Notes under the pieces: model-generated
The model's database searches: none
What the model was told of the DNA's origin: nothing
The model's input: the letters and a program-made list of their open reading frames with translations, nothing else
Made by a program: the position numbers and the translations under genes
In this document: positions 60,117 through 64,000 of the stretch, piece after piece
Numbering within the stretch: position 1 is the first letter of the stretch
Layout of the letters: every line of letters starts with the position of its first letter
Source of the DNA: Tethya wilhelma
Lineage: Eukaryota > Porifera > Demospongiae > Tethyida > Tethyidae
Length of the DNA stretch: 64,000 bases
Assembly (NCBI GenBank): GCA_964030475.1
Contig: CAXIPT010000004.1
Span: 1,129,951-1,193,950, forward strand
Direction of reading: 5' to 3'

Positions 60117-60464
60117 CTAAATTATCTCTGACAGTTTTTCAATATAAGGCTTTGGACCATAGAGCTTGTAGGTGCATGGTATTTCTAAGCCATATCCAGC
60201 CCCTCTGTTGACCTTTTCACCGGTAACCTCCACAAAGCCTTGGTTGCAGTCTCTTCTCAAGAACTGTGTGAGAACGGGGGCAATATTGAAAGGCACATGA
60301 CCAACAATTTCATCTTCCTTCCACACAGCAACTGCCGAAGTGTCTACTGAGTTATCTGGTTCTCGTTTGATAAGTAAATTTTCTCCAGCCACTGGGTTCC
60401 AAATGTGTTGATATGCATGATAACCTCGGATGTACGAATCAAATTGAAACTCTGCTACATCCAT
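60117..60464 (-). CDS. HIRAN-like small protein inside the Tigger element, 115 aa
   Basis: An intact frame from ATG 60464 reads FDSYIRGYHAYQHIWNPVAG, REPDNSVDTSAVAVW, EIVGHVPFNIAPVLTQFL and GYGLEIPCTYKLYGP. The order (entry strand, N-x-x-D-x-x-A-V-A-V, G-H-V-P, GLEIPC) matches the HIRAN beta-barrel fold that in helicases binds 3' DNA ends or stalled forks. It lies upstream of the transposase on the same strand, between it and the right terminal repeat, and has no lesion while the transposase has three. The HIRAN call is from pattern memory; a DNA-end-binding accessory role is inference. Confidence 0.65.
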   Translation of the reverse strand: MDVAEFQFDSYIRGYHAYQHIWNPVAGENLLIKREPDNSVDTSAVAVWKEDEIVGHVPFNIAPVLTQFLRRDCNQGFVEVTGEKVNRGAGYGLEIPCTYKLYGPKPYIEKLSEII

Positions 60465-62051
60465 AGCTACTAGCTTCACACTAGACCGTGGCTCTCAACT
60501 GGACTGCAACTGTCAGGGCACGCCCCAAACCACACCCCATTGTCCGTTAATAGGAAGTCAAATTGTCTAATGGTGCAAGAAGCTTGTCCGTTGTTCGGAG
60601 TTAGGAGGTTTCCGCTATTCGGAGGTAAAATAATACTAGCTCAATGGGGAAATCAGTTGGTGCAAACACTTTTGTCCGCTAGAGGGAGGGGTCCGCTATT
60701 TAGAGAGTCCGTTATATATAAGAGGTTCCACTGTACTTACGTACGTACGTACGTACTTCCTAACTGACTTACTTGAAAAGCATTTCCAGAGAACCAGAAT
60801 GTGTTGAGCCAACTTTGACAGCACAAAGTAAATACTTTTCATAGGTAATACATTCCTTGATACTCGTTTTCATCACAAATAAGCCTAAACAAAAACTAGA
60901 AAGGTTTGAAACTGAGAGTATAAATTCATGTACTTCAATCTAGCCATCTTTAGAGTTCAAAGGTCATTATCCACATGGCATTATTATGTGCATACGCATT
61001 AGCCTCCTCCACATAATGTAGTGCTGCTACTCAAGCTTTTTGTAAGGACTAACCAGTCTATAACAAAATTAATAGTAAAAATTTCAAAAAAATAGGTAGT
61101 GTAGGAATGGACAGTACGGTAAAAGTATTGGAACAATGCATGTCTCAGTTTCGGCACATGATTACTTCATTTTTATTCTTGATCCTTCTTGCATATGGAT
61201 CCTTAAAAGCAATGATCAATGTGTACAATAGCTAGTCCGTAGCTTGTTGTTGCATTGGTTCAAATTCCTACTAAGCAGTTGGCTAAGCAGTGGAGTACAC
61301 TAGAACAGACAGGTGACTTAAATTGGACTGCCAGCTAAGAGTTGGGTATAAAAAAGTGAAGTAGTCATGTGCCAAAACTGAGACATGCATTGTTCCAATA
61401 CTTTTACCGCACTGCCCATTCCTACACTACCTATTTTTTAAAAATTTTTACTACTTGTTCATTCACTTTTTTCAGCATTACAGTGTGGAGACTATCAGAG
61501 ACTGGTTAGTTCCTACAAAAAGCTAGAGTAGCAGCTACATTTACTTAATTTTGCTGGAAGAGGCTAATGTGCATGCGCATAATAATGCCACGTGGGTCAG
61601 ATAATGACCTTTGAACTTTACCTACAAAGATGGTTGAAGTACATGAATTTATACACTAAGTTTCAGCGGCTTTCCAGTTTTTGTGTAGGCCTATTTGTGA
61701 TCAAAACGAGTATCAAGGAATGCAGTACCCATGCTGTCAAAGTTGGCTCAACACATTCTGGTTTTCTGGAAATCCTTTAATTTCAAGTAAGTCAGTTAGG
61801 AAGTAAGTATGTACGTAAGTACATTAGGAGAACAAAACGCACTATTGTGGCTTCCCACTAGTGCTCTCCACGAGAGCTGTAGAAAGTTTTTGTGAGTCTT
61901 AGTCCCTGCATGCAGTGAACAAGCTGTCAGTTAGAGCCTCTGAGCAAGTTTGAAGGTTTAATTTTGTTTTACTAGATTTTTTATAGTAACCAACATTTTG
62001 TATTGTGTCTATGGGACAGGTGGACCATTCCTACTAGGTAGTACGTATGAT

Positions 62052-62625
62052 ACTCGATCAAATTTAGTACTTATGTGCAAAGAGCTAATTTGGTCTATGT
62101 TTAGCAAATCAATGTAACTAATACTATAAATGAGCTTTTAAATGATAATAATATAGATTGTTAAGTTTTGGATAAAATCTGATAATATAGTTGAATTCAT
62201 AACCTAGTACAATTCCTATGCATGGCCATGGGTATACACTATCACACTCATATTCAAAACTTATGGATTAAGAGCTAACTTGGCCTACATTTAGTAAAAC
62301 ATAACAAAATGGATATCATTTGTATGCTCTTATCGCCCCAATGATCAAGGTCACAGTTTCATAATATTATGACCTTCTTACTCCACAGAATATGCAAGGT
62401 GTTTTTTAGGTGCTTTCTCTATACTAACTACATATTTTTAACTTTTATCAGTCACTGGTTTGTTATATGAAAATGGAACTTGCACCAATGTAACCTGCAT
62501 AGAATGAGCTTTCAAATAAATATGGATTGCCAAGTTTTGAGTAAAATCTGATGATACAGAGTTAGTTCAATTCATAACCTAGTACAATTGGGTACGGGTA
62601 ATTCCAGGCCAAGTCAACACAAAAA
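62052..62625. repeat. Diverged tandem repeat between the two palindromes
   Basis: 62115-62215 and 62490-62590 share AATGAGCTTT, GTTTTG(G/A)(A/G)TAAAATCTGAT and CATAACCTAGTACAATT. No gene is present. Confidence 0.65.
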
Positions 62626-63525
62626 AATGAGCACCCTCACAGATTTCAATGAAACTTGAAGTACACATACCTTACCGCAAGTTATTACTCCACACCTGAC
62701 TTGAGTGTCATATGTTGCATGGCTTCTGACTTACAAGCCTCTGAAATTTGCCATTTTTGATTATTTCTTGCCGCTTAATAGCAAATAACTTTTTTTCTGA
62801 TTGTTTCCAGCTAGTGAGACTGGTACCATTGTACTCAGCATAAAACTTCGCTTCAAATGATATACTTGAAGTGGGTGGTCATTTGTTAGCAGATTAAAGG
62901 TCGTCTTTTTAAGACGTTACTAAAAAAGACGTCTTTTTTCCCCGCAATTTTTTTTGTAATGTTATCTACAAAAATTGTTCCTTATTATGTACAAGTTTGG
63001 TGATGGGATCTAAATGGGATCAGAAGATACAGGACTATAAACATGCACTTTTGTTAAAAATCCATGAAAGAAAAATACTTATGAATTAAAATAGTACACT
63101 CAGGCGTATGTTTTGGCCTGTATCTCCCGATCCCATTTAGATCCCATCACCAAATTTATACAAAATGAAGGACGATTTTTGCAGAGTAAAAATTGTGTTA
63201 AAAAAAGACGTCTTTTTTAGTAACACTTAATTATAGATTTTAAAAATAACCTTTGATCTGCTAGTGAGTGACCACCCACTTCAAGTATATCCTCTGAAAC
63301 AAAATTTCATGCCGAGTACAATGGTACCTGTCTTGGCAGCTGAAAACAATCAGAGCATTAGTTATTTGCTAATAAATGGCGAAATGTCATCAAAAAATGG
63401 CAAATTTCGGATGCTTATAAGTCAGAAGCCATGCAACATATGACACCCAAATCAGGTGTAGGGTATAACTTGTGGTAAGATATGTGTGGCTCAAAGTTTC
63501 GTTAAATTCTGTGAAGGTGCTCATT
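62626..63525. mobile_element. 900-bp palindromic element
   Basis: Arms of about 410 bp pair from AATGAGCACC at the left to its inverse at 63516-63525, with inner arms meeting at GGTGATGGGATCTAAATGGG and a loop of about 75 bp. No frame is seen. Imperfect pairing shows the arms have diverged since formation. Confidence 0.88.
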
Positions 63526-63526
63526 A

Positions 63527-63600
63527 ACCCTTGGCGCACGCATGCGGAGCAAGGGTTACAATAGTCGTTTTGTATGTCTGTCTGTCTGTCTGTCTGATAG
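63527..63600. repeat. Dispersed repeat with (TGTC)n, second copy
   Basis: It shares GGGTTAC, TAGTCGTTTTGT and TGTCTGTCTG with 20762-20840 and abuts the 900-bp palindrome. Confidence 0.65.
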
Positions 63601-63649
63601 ATTTTTTCTGCACTCTAGCTATATCTCAAGAACGGAATGCCCAGTCTTC

Positions 63650-63935
63650 AANTTGTTCTTGCTCAAAATTTTAATCCCCTCCCCCCCTCACGTCATCGTT
63701 GTGGTCGACCGGCCATAGTTCACAGCAGCTCTGTTTAGGGATAATTATTTTCTAGTCATTCTCGAAGTTACCTAAAGATGGCTGATGAACCCAAGACAAG
63801 TAAATCTGGCGTCGGACAGTCGAAAAGATCTACTACTAGTAAACGGTACAGAATTGGAAAGCACAGTATGATCAATTTCGAGCTCAAGTCTCTTGCATGG
63901 AATAGCTTATAATTATATATGTTGTACAGTACATA
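63650..63935 (+). repeat. Duplicated 5'-exon-like segment, copy 2
   Basis: ATG 63778 opens a 44-codon frame (MADEPKTSKSGVGQSKRS, SKRYRIGKH, then INFELKSLAWNSL) ending at 63912. A GTATGA donor after GKH is possible. See the copy at 44360-44665. Confidence 0.6.
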
Positions 63936-64000
63936 AGTCTCTAGCCAGACTAGTTGTAGGTGTAAATGGTCACTTCAGATCTTTTTAGAACATAAACTTA

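Larger units (their letters stand above)
58105..60733. mobile_element. 2.6-kb pogo/Tigger element with TA duplication
   Basis: CAGTGGAACCTCTTTATAAC starts it and the near-inverse ends it, with TA on both sides (58103-58104, 60734-60735). It carries a decayed DDE transposase and a HIRAN-like ORF on the minus strand. Confidence 0.92.
57861..62051. mobile_element. Large palindromic element (about 700-bp arms) split by a Tigger insertion
   Basis: The left arm is 57861-58104 plus 60734-61180; the right arm is about 61345-62051. Outer ends pair (ATCATACGTAC), and inner ends pair at AAGTATTGGAACAATGCATG. The spacer is about 165 bp. Removing the Tigger (58105-60733) restores a continuous left arm. 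No coding capacity of its own is seen. Confidence 0.88.

Overview
The window reads as metazoan nuclear DNA. It is AT-rich, with spliced genes using GT..AG introns, long runs of (CA)n, (TG)n, (CT)n and (AG)n, short N gaps, and many nested transposon remnants. The gene content (CARD and death domains, a giant intronless Pmp-type beta-helix membrane protein, KDZ transposase relatives, a pogo/Tigger element) and the strong CpG-to-TpG/CpA decay of one duplicated exon fit a demosponge such as an Amphimedon-like species. The species is an inference; no marker gene proves it.

Layout. 0.1-1 kb: a foldback element. 1.5-3.8 kb (minus): a six-exon KDZ-transposase-like gene with CxC-type cysteine clusters and one frameshift. 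3.8-6.8 kb: a 2.9 kb inverted-repeat element whose arms are built of iterated GGCGCTAA boxes, holding a nested foldback element and a dead LINE. 7.2-7.5 kb: a TATA-driven first exon. 8.1 to 25.6 kb: four members of a two-exon zinc-ribbon gene family (two broken, two intact), among dead BEL/Pao and LINE copies, a minisatellite split by a hAT-type MITE and a LINE, and an intronless N-acylglucosamine-2-epimerase/DJ-1-PfpI fusion of bacterial aspect that carries a frameshift and a stop.

26-44 kb is the centre of the window. A death-domain/death-domain gene (minus, 3 exons, 325 aa) and a CARD-linker-PH-C2 gene (plus, 16 exons, 1180 aa) face away from each other across 633 bp. Both were assembled exon by exon with matching phases. 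The shared upstream segment has a second copy near 22.3-23.1 kb, and part of the CARD gene's first exon has a CpG-decayed copy at 27.85 kb. The pair looks like a divergent locus for death-fold signalling (apoptosis or innate immunity), with membrane recruitment through PH and C2; that role is inferred from domains.

44-64 kb: a duplicated 5'-exon-like segment (44.4 and 63.7 kb), a lone coiled-coil exon, a pogo-type MITE, the 1979-aa beta-helix/multi-TM gene (minus), then two large palindromes. The first palindrome is split by a 2.6 kb Tigger element that carries a decayed transposase and an intact HIRAN-like ORF.
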